Positions 49,715-60,163 of a stretch of DNA of 64,000 nt are shown piece by piece; positions within the stretch are counted from its first letter, which is position 1, and each line of letters begins with the position of its first letter. The stretch is taken from contig JADHXQ010000008.1 of assembly GCA_016782885.1 (NCBI GenBank), positions 1 to 64,000 of the forward strand, read 5' to 3'. The translations under genes and the position numbers were made by a program. Under the pieces are notes generated by a model. That model was not told the DNA's origin. It made no database searches and worked only from the letters and a program-made list of their open reading frames with translations. Origin of the DNA: Phycisphaerae bacterium (GTDB taxonomy: Bacteria > Planctomycetota > Phycisphaerae > SM23-33).

Positions 49715-49935
49715 TGATTGGTCAACTCTTCGTCAATCCTCAAATACTATCGTTCGACACGATCCCGTGGCTACTTCTACCGTTATGTGCTTCAGTAGCA
49801 GTGATTTACAAGACCATTCGAGTCCGCAGTCTCCGCCAGTTGCCCGCTCAGGCGGGCATACTGATTCTCTTTATGCTTGGTGGGCTTTTCGCGCTGGGCG
49901 CCGGACTGTGGGCAACCCATGAATACTGGCCATAA
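49714..49935 (+). CDS. Small membrane protein
   Basis: TAATG overlap with upstream stop; two hydrophobic segments. Confidence 0.6.
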   Translation: MIGQLFVNPQILSFDTIPWLLLPLCASVAVIYKTIRVRSLRQLPAQAGILILFMLGGLFALGAGLWATHEYWP

Positions 49936-50100
49936 ACCCCAACATAACCACTTCTGATTTAAGCGCTTACACATCACCCACAAAAAGATGTTTTCGGACT
50001 GTTTTTTTACCCTGCGCAGAGGAATTGTCGCATATAATTGAAGTAGACATGAGGGCCTTGCCTGTGTGCGTTTCCGATGCACCCCGGCCGGGAGGATTAT

Positions 50101-50769
50101 ATGGGTTACGAACGTATATTGCTGGATATGGAGATCCAGAAAGATTTCTTTTGCCGCTCGGGGAGGTTCTACAGTAAGACCAACTCCCAGGTGCTCAAAC
50201 ACGTCAAGGAATTGCTCAAATGGGCAAAGATCCAAAGCGTCCCGGTGATCAGCACGCTGCTCCGCGCGTCTCGCACTCCACCGAGCCATGAACACCCGCC
50301 CTACTGCATCGAGGGCACCGAAGGTGAATTAAGGGTCCCGCGAACAGTCCTGCCAAATCACGTCGCCTTCGGCACCAGAATGACTACCGACCTGCCGGAG
50401 TGTATTCTCGACCACTACCAGCAAGTCATCTTCGAGAAACGGAGCCTCGACATCCTGAGCAATCTTCGCGTCGAGCGACTCCTGACCCAGTTAAGCAAAA
50501 ACACAACGTTCATACTCTGCGGGGCGGGTATCGCCGGAGGAATTGGTCAGGCGGCAATCACACTGCGAAGCCGGAAATTCGGCGTGATCCTCGCCGCCGA
50601 CGCCGCCGCCGACCTCGGCGACCCCGGCACAGAGATGGCAAAGCGGAGAATGGCCGCCAAAGGGGTGATCTTCTGCCCAACGGCCGCCATTGTCGCCCCA
50701 CCGGTCACCCCGAAGCGTAAAGGTTGTTTCCGCACCTCTCGCCGAACCACAACAGCACGCCGAAGATGA
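50101..50769 (+). CDS. Isochorismatase-like protein lacking the usual Cys nucleophile
   Basis: ILLDMEIQKDFF, VIFEKRSLD, FILCGAGIAGGIGQAAITLRSRKFGVILAADAAA. Confidence 0.65.
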   Translation: MGYERILLDMEIQKDFFCRSGRFYSKTNSQVLKHVKELLKWAKIQSVPVISTLLRASRTPPSHEHPPYCIEGTEGELRVPRTVLPNHVAFGTRMTTDLPECILDHYQQVIFEKRSLDILSNLRVERLLTQLSKNTTFILCGAGIAGGIGQAAITLRSRKFGVILAADAAADLGDPGTEMAKRRMAAKGVIFCPTAAIVAPPVTPKRKGCFRTSRRTTTARRR

Positions 50770-50834
50770 TTGTATTTAACGCTTGGTGGAGACTTCCTCT
50801 TGCCACTAACTCCCTATTGTGATACCTCCATGGT

Positions 50835-51719
50835 ATGAGCAATGAATCTACCGGCCCCTGGACGGTGCTTAAACTGCTGGACTGGACCAAAAAGTACTTC
50901 GCCGAGGCGGGCGTCGACGAGCCCCGCTTGTGTGCCGAAGTACTGCTCGCACACGTCCTGGGATGCCGGAGGATCGAACTCTACACGCGGTTTGACTACA
51001 CGCCCGACCCGGAGCAGTTGGCAGCCTACAGGCAGCTCGTCAAGCGGGCGGCCGATCACGAGCCAACGGCATACCTGGTCGGTTCGCGGGAATTCTACTC
51101 GCTGAAGTTCAAGGTGACTCCCGACGTGCTGATACCACGCCCCGAGACCGAACAACTCGTCGCCGAAGCCGAAGCACACCTCAAGACGCTGAAGCGCCCG
51201 GGTCTGATGTGGGACATCTGCACCGGCAGCGGGTGCGTGGCGATAGCAACAGCGGTCCAAGTAGACGATCTCCACGTCCTGGCCACCGATATATGCCCCC
51301 GGGCGGTCGCACTGGCCCAAGCCAACGCCGAGGCACATAACGTGGCCTCGCGCCTCCGCTGCGGCGCGAGCGACCTGGCCGAGCTCCCCGACAATTGCAG
51401 CGACTTGACCGATCGGAAGTTCGATGTGATAACCGCCAATCCGCCCTACGTAGCCGACGGAGACACTGTGGGCGAATCAGTCGAACACGAACCCCGCGCC
51501 GCGCTTTACGCCGGCGCCGACGGTCTGGACTGCATCAGAAAACTCCTGCCGCAAGTCCCGCCGCTCCTGCAGGGCGGCGGTATCTTCGTCATGGAATTCG
51601 GCCTGGGGCAGCAAGACGCAATCGCCGCCCTCATCGCGGAAATCGACCAGTTTGACCAGCCGCGAATCCTCAAAGACCACCATGGAATCCAGCGAACCGC
51701 AGTCGCGGCGCACCGCTGA
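50835..51719 (+). CDS. prmC: Peptide chain release factor N5-glutamine methyltransferase
   Basis: IPRPETEQLV, MWDICTGSGCVAIA, VITANPPYV. Confidence 0.93.
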   Translation: MSNESTGPWTVLKLLDWTKKYFAEAGVDEPRLCAEVLLAHVLGCRRIELYTRFDYTPDPEQLAAYRQLVKRAADHEPTAYLVGSREFYSLKFKVTPDVLIPRPETEQLVAEAEAHLKTLKRPGLMWDICTGSGCVAIATAVQVDDLHVLATDICPRAVALAQANAEAHNVASRLRCGASDLAELPDNCSDLTDRKFDVITANPPYVADGDTVGESVEHEPRAALYAGADGLDCIRKLLPQVPPLLQGGGIFVMEFGLGQQDAIAALIAEIDQFDQPRILKDHHGIQRTAVAAHR

Positions 51720-51811
51720 CCGCCATCGAGCCAATTGCCAATCCGCCGCTACCAGGCCTATGTGGCCAGGCCACTTACATGCGATTTCCCGGCTAAGGAT
51801 ACGGATGCTCG

Positions 51812-51840
51812 TTGACAATCGATAGCTCAGATCGTATGAC
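51812..51840 (+). promoter_or_regulatory. Candidate promoter of the mcrBC-like operon
   Basis: TTGACA - 17 bp - TATGAC about 90 bp upstream of ATG 51929. Confidence 0.55.
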
Positions 51841-51928
51841 TGTGAATAATGGTTGTTCCGGGGCGCCTGTTATGCAGAAATACAGGCAGGATATCCCCAA
51901 GTTGGCAGTAGGGAGAGACTGACACATT

Positions 51929-54900
51929 ATGGACTTCTTAAAACACTTCACAGAGAAACTCAAGGAGGCCTTTGACGCGTTCAGGAAAGATCCGATCCAA
52001 TCTTTTCGCGTCAAGCTGCGGCGAGTCCGGGCGGAACAGATTCGTAACCTCCTATCCGATCCGGACGCCATGGACCTGGCTGTCTTCAACCGGGATATCT
52101 GGCCGGCCGAAAGCGAAACGTTGCACAGGACAGAATCTGTCACGGGTCTGAGTTTCAAAGACACACTTGCTCCCGACCGTGCAGCCCAGTTGGAACAGTG
52201 GTTGGATGCCGGCGAACTCGAATTCCATGGGAACTATGTCTGGGGTTCAGGGGCAAGTGTGTTCGGAGCAAAGTCGAAAGACACAGAGGAAGAGAAAACG
52301 AATCTCATCCGGCAAGCCGTGCGTGTACTGAACGATTCGACGCTCACACCGAGCCAAAAAGTAGAGGGGATTCTCAAAATCCCTGGCTTTGGTCCGAATA
52401 TAGGCACCGGTCTGGTTATGCTGTTCCATCCCGATGAGTTCGCCATATACAATAAGCAGTCGAAGGGCGCACTGAGTCTTCTCGGCCACAGGACTGAACC
52501 GCTAGGTGAGTTTCAGAAGTCCGTTCGCAGCCTCCGGGACAGACTGGGGGCGACGGACTACTTGGAGTTGGACTGGTTCTTGTACCTAGTCAACCAGGAG
52601 CAGATCAAGATTGGCCGTCCCCCAAAGTTCTGGTGGGTCAACCAGGGGCAACGGTATGAGATTGAGCGAAATGAAGGCTCGATCTCAGCACCAACCCAGG
52701 CAAAGGACGGCAAGGTTCTCTACCACTGGGAGAATGTCTCCCGCATCTGCAAGGGAGATATCGTTCTTAGCTACTTCAATCGCAGAGTTGTCGCCGTATC
52801 CAAGGCGGTATCGCAACCGACGATAGAACGGCCTGCGGCCGGCGACAGCAGAGATGCCAGGAAACTGCATCGAGTAGGATTAAGCTTCCGCGATGTTTCT
52901 GATCCCGTTGCATTGGATATGATTCCCAAGGAACTGCGTATTGCCGAGGGCGGTCCCTTTAACAAGAACGGCGGCGTCAAACAGGGGTACTTGTTTGAAC
53001 TCTCGAACGAATTCATCAAAGCATTGGCCGAGGCCGCTCCGGATCTCTACGCTCTGGTCAGATCCGTGCTGCAGGGCGATCATCCGAATAGCACTACCAA
53101 CAAGATCCTCAGCACGTTTCTAACCCTTCTGGCCTCCGCCAAGGGCCTTGACGATCAGCAAGCAGCCGCGAATTGGCTTATGCAGCACGAGTGGGGAGAA
53201 ATCCTGGTTTCGAGAATGGATTTCTATACGGGGTTGGGCGCCATACTCCGCAAAGATCCGGGGGATGTCAAAGGTTTTACCGATTGCCTGGCGGGCGACA
53301 ATAGCACAGTCCTCAGCGGTAGCGTCATACTTCGAATTTGCATCAGGAGTTTCCTGGAGAATCCCCAGGCCCCCGGAATGCTTCGGGACTTCCTGGGGGA
53401 TTGTTCCTCCCCGCCGACCGCGGAGGACGTGACGCAGTTCATCGACCGACTCGTGGAGTGCGCGTTCAAGAAAAAGGACGGTGGGGCGGTCACCGCAGAT
53501 GCGGCTCTGTTCTGCAGCGCCATCCTCTCCGCGGTGTTCCCGAAGCATTTCGTCGATTACCGGCAAGGACGCTGGAAGGACTTTGCGGAAATGCTCGAAC
53601 TGGGAGCATTCCCGAAGGCGAGTCCATACGGAGAGCAGTTGATCTGGGCTGGAAAAGCCGCCGGCAACCTGACCGCCACTGAAACGTTCAAGATGTACTT
53701 CACCGACGTCGAGCCGTATTGGATAGCAGCAGGTCTGGCTTACCTGTTAACTAAAGACGAGGAGCTCAAGGCTATGGTTCAACAAGCACGTAACGGTGAT
53801 CCCAAACCACCGCAGCTTCCCAAAGTTGCCAAGAACCTGATTCTCTACGGGCCACCTGGAACGGGCAAGACGTATATCTCGATCCAGAAAGCAGTTGAAA
53901 TATGCGACGGGACAGCTCCGAACGACAGGAAGGCCCTGGTCCAACGCTTCGGCAAACTGCAGGATGACGGCCGAATCGCTTTTGTGACATTCCACCAATC
54001 CTATGGCTACGAGGAATTCGTCGAGGGAATACAACCCGTGCTCTCAGAGGATGCGGGGGCTGACCTGGGATCTACTCAAGCAGGCGTGGTATATGAGTGT
54101 CGAGATGGTGTATTCAAGAGGATATGCTCCCTGGCCAAGGGCATTGTCTCAACAGCCAAAGGGGGTTCTGATCTCGACATCGAGGGTGTCCGAGTATGGA
54201 AAATGTCGTTGGGCAATACTCGTGACCCGAGCCAGGCATACATCTACGACGATTGCATCGAGAATAGCTACATCCTGTTGGGATATGGAGATGGTCTGGA
54301 CTTCACAGGGTGCGATGACCGTGAAGCGGTAAAGGCCAAACTGCGGTCCGAATCTCCGGATATCAAGAACACTGACTACAACATCACTTCCGTAAATGCC
54401 TTCAAGAACGAAATGGCCGTGGGCGACCTCGTCATCGTCTCGGATGGCAACGCCAAATTCCGCGCCATCGGTCGTGTCACGGGGGAATATGAATTCTATA
54501 GATCAGAAGAATACGGTCAGAAGAGAGCTGTCGAGTGGCTTCTGGTATGCGATGAGAGCCTGCCGAGAGAGAAAATCATAACCAAAGCGTTCTCCCAGAT
54601 GACGCTGTACGAACCCCGTCCGAGTGCATTGAAGATGGATGCCTTGAGGGAATTGCTTTCTGGGCAGGAGCAGGCATCTCCGGCCAATCACGTCCTGATC
54701 GTCGACGAGATCAATCGCGGAAACATATCCAAGATACTGGGCGAACTGATCACACTGCTTGAACCTGACAAGCGACTCGGCGGAGAAAATGAACTCAAAG
54801 TGACTTTGCCGTACTCGCGCGACGTATTCGGCGTTCCGTCCAATCTCTACATCATAGGGACAATGAACACGGCCGACCGTTCGATTGCATTCATGGATAC

Positions 54901-55429
54901 CGCATTGCGGCGGCGTTTCGAGTTCCAGGAAATGATGCCGGATTTGAGCGTAATCCGAAACAACGTTGGAGAAGGCGGCAGTATCGCGGGCGTCAATGTC
55001 GCCGCACTGCTGGACAAAATCAACAAGCGAATCGAGCTCCTGTACGATCGTGACCACCAGATTGGACATTCCTACTTGATGAAGGCGGATTCCCTGAAAG
55101 ACCTTCGGGACACATTCCTGGCTAACGTCATTCCGCTTCTCCAGGAATACTTTTACGGCGACTGGGAGAAGCGCTGTATCGTCCTGGGCTGCCCATACTC
55201 GCCCGAGACCGGAAGACCGATCACAGTGAATCAGCACCCAATCATAACGGCCGAACGATTGAATGCCGCCGAGTTGCCGGGGGTGAATGACGACTACGAG
55301 AATAGCCTCCGCTATGTCGTCAATCCAAGCTTCGTGAACGCCGGCGAAGATGCACTGGCGCCATTTTTCTCTGGGATAACGGCGAGCGGTAAGCAGAATC
55401 CCGAGCCCGTCGAGGAATCGCAGGAGTGA
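51929..55429 (+). CDS. mcrB: McrB-like AAA+ restriction NTPase with extended N-terminus and internal PUA/EVE-like insert
   Basis: Walker A LYGPPGTGKT, Walker B VLIVDEINRGNISKILGELI, McrB motif GTMNTADRSIAFMDTALRRRF. Confidence 0.9.
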   Translation: MDFLKHFTEKLKEAFDAFRKDPIQSFRVKLRRVRAEQIRNLLSDPDAMDLAVFNRDIWPAESETLHRTESVTGLSFKDTLAPDRAAQLEQWLDAGELEFHGNYVWGSGASVFGAKSKDTEEEKTNLIRQAVRVLNDSTLTPSQKVEGILKIPGFGPNIGTGLVMLFHPDEFAIYNKQSKGALSLLGHRTEPLGEFQKSVRSLRDRLGATDYLELDWFLYLVNQEQIKIGRPPKFWWVNQGQRYEIERNEGSISAPTQAKDGKVLYHWENVSRICKGDIVLSYFNRRVVAVSKAVSQPTIERPAAGDSRDARKLHRVGLSFRDVSDPVALDMIPKELRIAEGGPFNKNGGVKQGYLFELSNEFIKALAEAAPDLYALVRSVLQGDHPNSTTNKILSTFLTLLASAKGLDDQQAAANWLMQHEWGEILVSRMDFYTGLGAILRKDPGDVKGFTDCLAGDNSTVLSGSVILRICIRSFLENPQAPGMLRDFLGDCSSPPTAEDVTQFIDRLVECAFKKKDGGAVTADAALFCSAILSAVFPKHFVDYRQGRWKDFAEMLELGAFPKASPYGEQLIWAGKAAGNLTATETFKMYFTDVEPYWIAAGLAYLLTKDEELKAMVQQARNGDPKPPQLPKVAKNLILYGPPGTGKTYISIQKAVEICDGTAPNDRKALVQRFGKLQDDGRIAFVTFHQSYGYEEFVEGIQPVLSEDAGADLGSTQAGVVYECRDGVFKRICSLAKGIVSTAKGGSDLDIEGVRVWKMSLGNTRDPSQAYIYDDCIENSYILLGYGDGLDFTGCDDREAVKAKLRSESPDIKNTDYNITSVNAFKNEMAVGDLVIVSDGNAKFRAIGRVTGEYEFYRSEEYGQKRAVEWLLVCDESLPREKIITKAFSQMTLYEPRPSALKMDALRELLSGQEQASPANHVLIVDEINRGNISKILGELITLLEPDKRLGGENELKVTLPYSRDVFGVPSNLYIIGTMNTADRSIAFMDTALRRRFEFQEMMPDLSVIRNNVGEGGSIAGVNVAALLDKINKRIELLYDRDHQIGHSYLMKADSLKDLRDTFLANVIPLLQEYFYGDWEKRCIVLGCPYSPETGRPITVNQHPIITAERLNAAELPGVNDDYENSLRYVVNPSFVNAGEDALAPFFSGITASGKQNPEPVEESQE

Positions 55430-56745
55430 AGCGTATCTCCATACCGGAATTCGGCCGGATACCCCGGGCACAGCTCGGTGCGAAACTCCTCCAGCGATTG
55501 CAGGCGTTTGATGAGAAACATGCGCGAACCGATCAGGAGTGCGTTTTCGACTGGACCCACGTCAAGTACATACGGGCATTGAACTACGTTGGCGTGGTCC
55601 AGGTTCCGGGCCTGGTCATCGAAGTCCTCCCGAAGATTGACGATTCGCCGGAGGAAGAGTCGGGACCATTCCTCCGGGATGACGAACAGGCTCTCCGCGC
55701 CCAACACAATCTGCTCTACATGCTCTCTTTCACCCGAAAGATCCCGATTCGCGACAGGGACCTGGCCGGCCTGCGTCTTCAACGCCTGCCTTTACTCGAA
55801 GCCCTGATAATGATCTTCGCGGAACAACTGCTGGGCGAACTCGGCAAAGGACTGGATCGTTCATATGTCCACAGGGAGGAGAACGCCAGGTTCCTGAAAG
55901 GAAAATTGCTCCTTGCCAAGCATATTCGTTACAACTCCGCTCACAAAGAGCGTGTGTTCATCGGCTACGATGAGTTCATCCCGGACACGTGGTTGAACCG
56001 GATTCTCAAAGCCGCCTGTTACTATCTGCTGGGGACCGCCAGGTCCGCACGTACACAACGGCGCCTGCGTGAAGCGATGCTCTACTTTGCGGATGTTTCG
56101 GACCATCGGATCCGCGAGCACCACTTCGCGAAAGTGCATCTCAACAGGAACACGGAGCGGTTTTCATCTCTTTTGGGTTTTTGCAGGATCGTGTTGACAC
56201 AATCCGCCCCCACACCGAGTTATGGCAAGACAAGGACATTCAGTCTGCTATTCCCGATGGAGACGCTCTTCGAGGAGTTCGTCGCGGAGTTCATCAGACG
56301 ATACAGCGAGGATTTTGGCCTGCATCGCAGCATGCTGCACATCCAGGCCACCCGCAGAATAGAGTATTTGCTGCGAAATGACCAGGGGGCCAAGAAGTTC
56401 CAGTTGAAACCGGACATTATCATCGACTCTGCTCCGCGGCATACGAAGGTGATCATCGATACCAAGTGGAAACGGTTGAAGAGCGACAGGGAAGACGCCA
56501 GGAACGGAGTTTCACAGGCCGATCTTTATCAACTCTACGCATACGCCCACCGATATGATTCTCCGGACAATGTGCTGTTGTATCCCAAGGTGCGCGGCGT
56601 AACCGCCAAGGCATATAGCCTGGTCGGCGAGGATGAAAAACGCATCCGCATTGAATTTGTTGATCTGAATCGTGATCTACGCCGGGAGAAGAAGGTCTTT
56701 GGGGATGATTTGCGAAGAGTGATACATGGTTCGGGGAGTGCGTAG
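55426..56745 (+). CDS. mcrC: McrC-like nuclease subunit
   Basis: GTGA overlap with mcrB; YVHREENARFLKGKLLLAKHIRYN, PD-(D/E)xK-like LKPDIIIDS...VIIDTKWKRL. Confidence 0.88.
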   Translation: MKRISIPEFGRIPRAQLGAKLLQRLQAFDEKHARTDQECVFDWTHVKYIRALNYVGVVQVPGLVIEVLPKIDDSPEEESGPFLRDDEQALRAQHNLLYMLSFTRKIPIRDRDLAGLRLQRLPLLEALIMIFAEQLLGELGKGLDRSYVHREENARFLKGKLLLAKHIRYNSAHKERVFIGYDEFIPDTWLNRILKAACYYLLGTARSARTQRRLREAMLYFADVSDHRIREHHFAKVHLNRNTERFSSLLGFCRIVLTQSAPTPSYGKTRTFSLLFPMETLFEEFVAEFIRRYSEDFGLHRSMLHIQATRRIEYLLRNDQGAKKFQLKPDIIIDSAPRHTKVIIDTKWKRLKSDREDARNGVSQADLYQLYAYAHRYDSPDNVLLYPKVRGVTAKAYSLVGEDEKRIRIEFVDLNRDLRREKKVFGDDLRRVIHGSGSA

Positions 56746-57102
56746 TCCTCGACAAGGGGAACCACGTCACCATGTCACAATCCGCACGGCTGTGACATAG
56801 GCGCACGCAGTCAAAGATATATCTACTATATCTCATGTGTCAATCCCGAGCGATTGCATACCAGCCGCTTAGGCGGTGTCTATGCACACGCTCATTGGCG
56901 AGTCTATCTGTCATGGGTCAGGGCGAACTTGTTGAAAACTGTGTACCAAATGTGACAGCGTGATGTGCTGATATGGGTAATCCGGTTGGCGGGTAATGAC
57001 GCAAACCGAGTTTGGGACTATCCTGGGGTGTTGGTTTGTGGTATCCTGTGGGACTTGTCGGATTACGAAACAGTCAGAATACTACGCTGAAAGGACATAA
57101 TC

Positions 57103-58203
57103 ATGAAGATTGCTGTAATTGGTGGCGACGGGACAGGCCCGGAAGTTGTGGCTGAGGGGCTCAAGGTGCTCAAGATCGTTGCCGAAAAGGTCGGCTTTGA
57201 ATATACCACCCAGGACTTTAACGTCAGCGGGGATCGTTACCTTGCGGCTGGGGGCGACCCCAACGCCGCGTCGATTCCGGTGATCTCGGATGAAGAGATC
57301 GCCGAGTTGGCGACGTTCGACGCGATTTACCTCGGAGCGGTCGGCCATCCGGACGTCGCCCCGGGCATTCTGGAAAAGGGACTGCTGCTCAAGGCGCGTT
57401 TCGAGTTGGATCAGTACATTAACCTCCGCCCGGTCACGCTTTATCCGGGCGTCGAAACGCCGCTTGCGGGCAAAACATCCGACGACATCGATTTTGTGGT
57501 GGTCCGCGAGAACACCGAAGGGCTTTACACGGGCATGGGCGGCGTGCAGTACAAGGGCACGCCCAACGAGGTGGCCACCCAGATCATGTGCAACACGCGC
57601 CAGGGCGTCGAGCGCGCGATCCGCTACGCGATGGACCTCTGCATGCGCCGCGACGACAAGAAGCAGATCACCCTGGTGGGCAAGACCAACGTGCTGACCT
57701 ACGCCCACGACCTGTGGTTCCGCGCGTTCATGGAAATCGGCGAGGAATATCCCGAATTAACCAAGGACTACAACCACGTAGACGCATGCTGCATGTGGTT
57801 CGTCAAGAACCCCGAGTACTACGACACGATCGTGGTCTGCAACATGTTCGGCGACATCATCACCGACCTCGGCGCGATGATCCAGGGCGGTATGGGCGTC
57901 GCCGCCGGCGGAAATATCAATCCCAGCGGCGTGAGCATGTTCGAGCCCATCGGCGGATCGGCGCCTAAGTATACCGGGCAGAATGTTATCAATCCGATCG
58001 CGGCGATCGCGTCGCTGGCGATGCTGCTCCGCGAGACGGGCAATAACACCGGCGACGCCAAGCTCGTAGACGCGGGCAATCGCGTCGAGCAGGCGATCCG
58101 GTCGGTCACACCACAAATGAAAAGCCAGTCGGCCGGTCGGATGGGATTCTCGACCAGCGAAGTCGGCGACTTGATCGCCAAGACCGTCGCCGACGCCGAA
58201 TAA
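57103..58203 (+). CDS. leuB: 3-isopropylmalate dehydrogenase-family protein
   Basis: MKIAVIGGDGTGPEVVAEG, VVRENTEGLYTGMGG, CNMFGDIITDLGA, EPIGGSAPKYTGQNVINPIA. Confidence 0.88.
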   Translation: MKIAVIGGDGTGPEVVAEGLKVLKIVAEKVGFEYTTQDFNVSGDRYLAAGGDPNAASIPVISDEEIAELATFDAIYLGAVGHPDVAPGILEKGLLLKARFELDQYINLRPVTLYPGVETPLAGKTSDDIDFVVVRENTEGLYTGMGGVQYKGTPNEVATQIMCNTRQGVERAIRYAMDLCMRRDDKKQITLVGKTNVLTYAHDLWFRAFMEIGEEYPELTKDYNHVDACCMWFVKNPEYYDTIVVCNMFGDIITDLGAMIQGGMGVAAGGNINPSGVSMFEPIGGSAPKYTGQNVINPIAAIASLAMLLRETGNNTGDAKLVDAGNRVEQAIRSVTPQMKSQSAGRMGFSTSEVGDLIAKTVADAE

Positions 58204-58233
58204 GCCCCCGCCGCACAATACAAAACGCATCCC

Positions 58234-58261
58234 AAGAGACGCCCCGCCGCGGGCGTCTCTT
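58234..58261 (+). terminator. Stem-loop terminator after leuB
   Basis: AAGAGACGCCC-CGCCGC-GGGCGTCTCTT, perfect 11-bp stem. Confidence 0.7.
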
Positions 58262-58808
58262 CATTTGCGCGGAGTCAAAGGGAATTTCGCTGACATGTCA
58301 CAATTGGTATACACGCTCCACCAGCGCCCCTTGAGCGTTGACCAACCAGTTCCGCTGCGCTGCCCGATGGCCCAATCGGGCTATCGGTCTGTCGCTGCCG
58401 CATTTACAACACACAACCTCCCGCCGATCCGACGCGGTCCAACCCGCGCGAGGCCCGCCGACGTGTCAAGACTGTGTACCTTCCGCCCGAGCTATGAACT
58501 GTGAATATCCACCATGGATTTCACCGTAAAACCTTGAATTACAAATGGTTAGAAGGATCTAATCCGCCCCGAAACATTTTTACATTGTCACTTGACACCG
58601 CGTGATATGTCACAGCACCTTAACTCCCGCCGTATCAGATGGTTACATCGCCAACATGGAGAGATGCGAGAAAATCTTGCGTTGTTGACGCAGCGGTGTG
58701 CCCCCCGAACTGCGAGCATTTGCGCTGCCTGACCCACCCCCGGCGCGGGTCACTTCAGTGGCCATGGAACAAAACACCCGGAACTCGGAACTCCATACAG
58801 ACAGATAC

Positions 58809-58841
58809 GCGGCGGGGCCGGATCTCATCCAGCCCCGCCGC
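58809..58841 (-). terminator. Stem-loop downstream of PEP-CTERM gene
   Basis: GCGGCGGGGC-N13-GCCCCGCCGC about 25 bp after the stop on the minus strand; no strong T tract. Confidence 0.55.
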
Positions 58842-58865
58842 GCGATGATGAGTGTCAGTTTGCTA

Positions 58866-59600
58866 CTACCTCCGGCGTCTGCGAAGAGCGGCCAGACCGC
58901 CAAGGGCCAGCAGGCTCATCGTCGCCGGTTCGGGTATAACTTCTACGTTCGTCTCGAATGCGTCAAATCCGATGAAGGTTGGCTCGTCACCGACCCATGC
59001 TCCCCATGATTCAATATTGTAAGAGCCGGGATCTCCAGAGTTGACGGGCATGTACATGACCTTTCCGCTCACATTGATCCGGGACAATACATCCCGCTTC
59101 GTATCCCAATCCGACCTCAGGTCAAACGGAATGGTCTGCGTGTCCCATGATTCGCCGGCCGGGAGCGTGAAGCTTATTCCAAACAGATGACCGGCATCGC
59201 TATATGCATTGATTCCGAAACTTCCCTCCCAGTCGTAAAGGTATTCTGTGTCTGTTTCCGCATCGTATCCCCAGCGCTGCCCGGTCTGATACCGGTAAGC
59301 CGTTGTCACTTCAACATTGAGAATTCTGCCCGTAAAAGCCGACATGTCCACGTCCTGGTTGAAACTGACTCCATTGTTTGCGCTGCGAGAGGCCTGGCTG
59401 AAGAAATAGTGATCCCCTTCGTACGCCGCACTCGGGTCCTGGACTGCAATGAAGCGGTTGTCGTAAGTGTCCCAGCCTGTCAAATCGCCGGTTTCCGCCC
59501 CGGGATTCGTCATGGGGACGGATGTCCACCCAGCCGACGCGGCCGAACCCAAAACTGCAACAATTGCCGCCACACATACGATCTCAAATGTTTTCTTCAT
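58866..59600 (-). CDS. PEP-CTERM sorting domain protein
   Basis: Signal peptide; VIPEPATMSLLALGGLAALRRRRR; GAAAGGA RBS. Confidence 0.87.
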   Translation of the reverse strand: MKKTFEIVCVAAIVAVLGSAASAGWTSVPMTNPGAETGDLTGWDTYDNRFIAVQDPSAAYEGDHYFFSQASRSANNGVSFNQDVDMSAFTGRILNVEVTTAYRYQTGQRWGYDAETDTEYLYDWEGSFGINAYSDAGHLFGISFTLPAGESWDTQTIPFDLRSDWDTKRDVLSRINVSGKVMYMPVNSGDPGSYNIESWGAWVGDEPTFIGFDAFETNVEVIPEPATMSLLALGGLAALRRRRR

Positions 59601-59668
59601 CGTCTCATCCTTTCAAAGTCAGGTTTCGTTCAGCGAGATTTCCGATAACTCGCTCCATGTTGGATAAA
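59601..59668 (-). promoter_or_regulatory. Shared upstream element, copy B
   Basis: ACATGGAGCGAGTTATCGGAAATCTCGCTGAACGAAACCTGACTTTGAAAGGATGAGACG directly before ATG 59600. Confidence 0.5.
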
Positions 59669-59696
59669 TACGCAAAAACCGTATACAAAGCACTAT

Positions 59697-60014
59697 TCAG
59701 AGTGTCTGGGCCTGCCGGTTACCGCCGCGGCGATACCGCGGCAGGAAGGTTTCCATCCTGTTGAACTCGTAGAGGTCTTCGGCCTGCCCCGCCAGACCGT
59801 CTATCTGCATATCGCGGCCGGAATTGCTCAAACTTCTCCGCAGGACGATCAATCGGGCCAGGGCGGGGGTCGTTGTCCCGACAACGCGCAAGAGATTGAT
59901 GCGGACCGAACCAATACCACTGAGAGTTGCCGCCTCCCTGGCGATTTCGCATGCCCCTTCGTATGACAGGTAGTCGTAATCGCAGGTGATCAATGATGTT
60001 TCGCTTGCTACCAT
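59697..60014 (-). CDS. STAS-domain-like protein
   Basis: IGSVRINLLRVVGTTTPALARLIVLRRSLSNSGRDMQIDGLAGQAEDLYEFNRMETFLP; GAAAGGA RBS. Confidence 0.6.
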   Translation of the reverse strand: MVASETSLITCDYDYLSYEGACEIAREAATLSGIGSVRINLLRVVGTTTPALARLIVLRRSLSNSGRDMQIDGLAGQAEDLYEFNRMETFLPRYRRGGNRQAQTL

Positions 60015-60082
60015 GTTTCTGTCCTTTCAAAACAGGGTCTTCTACAAGCGAATATGCGGTAACCCGCCCCATCTTGCGCAGG
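60015..60082 (-). promoter_or_regulatory. Shared upstream element, copy C
   Basis: CCTGCGCAAGATGGGGCGGGTTACCGCATATTCGCTTGTAGAAGACCCTGTTTTGAAAGGACAGAAAC directly before ATG 60014. Confidence 0.5.
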
Positions 60083-60163
60083 TGCGCAAAAAAACTTGGA
60101 TAAAGGACGCTGAATGGCGCCACCCCTGGCGCACTTATCGTGGAAATGGGCGGAAAGCGCCTA

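Noticed and set aside
56900-58620. Similar words such as ACTGTGTACC and TGACA..GCGTGAT in the regions flanking leuB
   Set aside because: Matches too short and irregular to call a repeat family by eye
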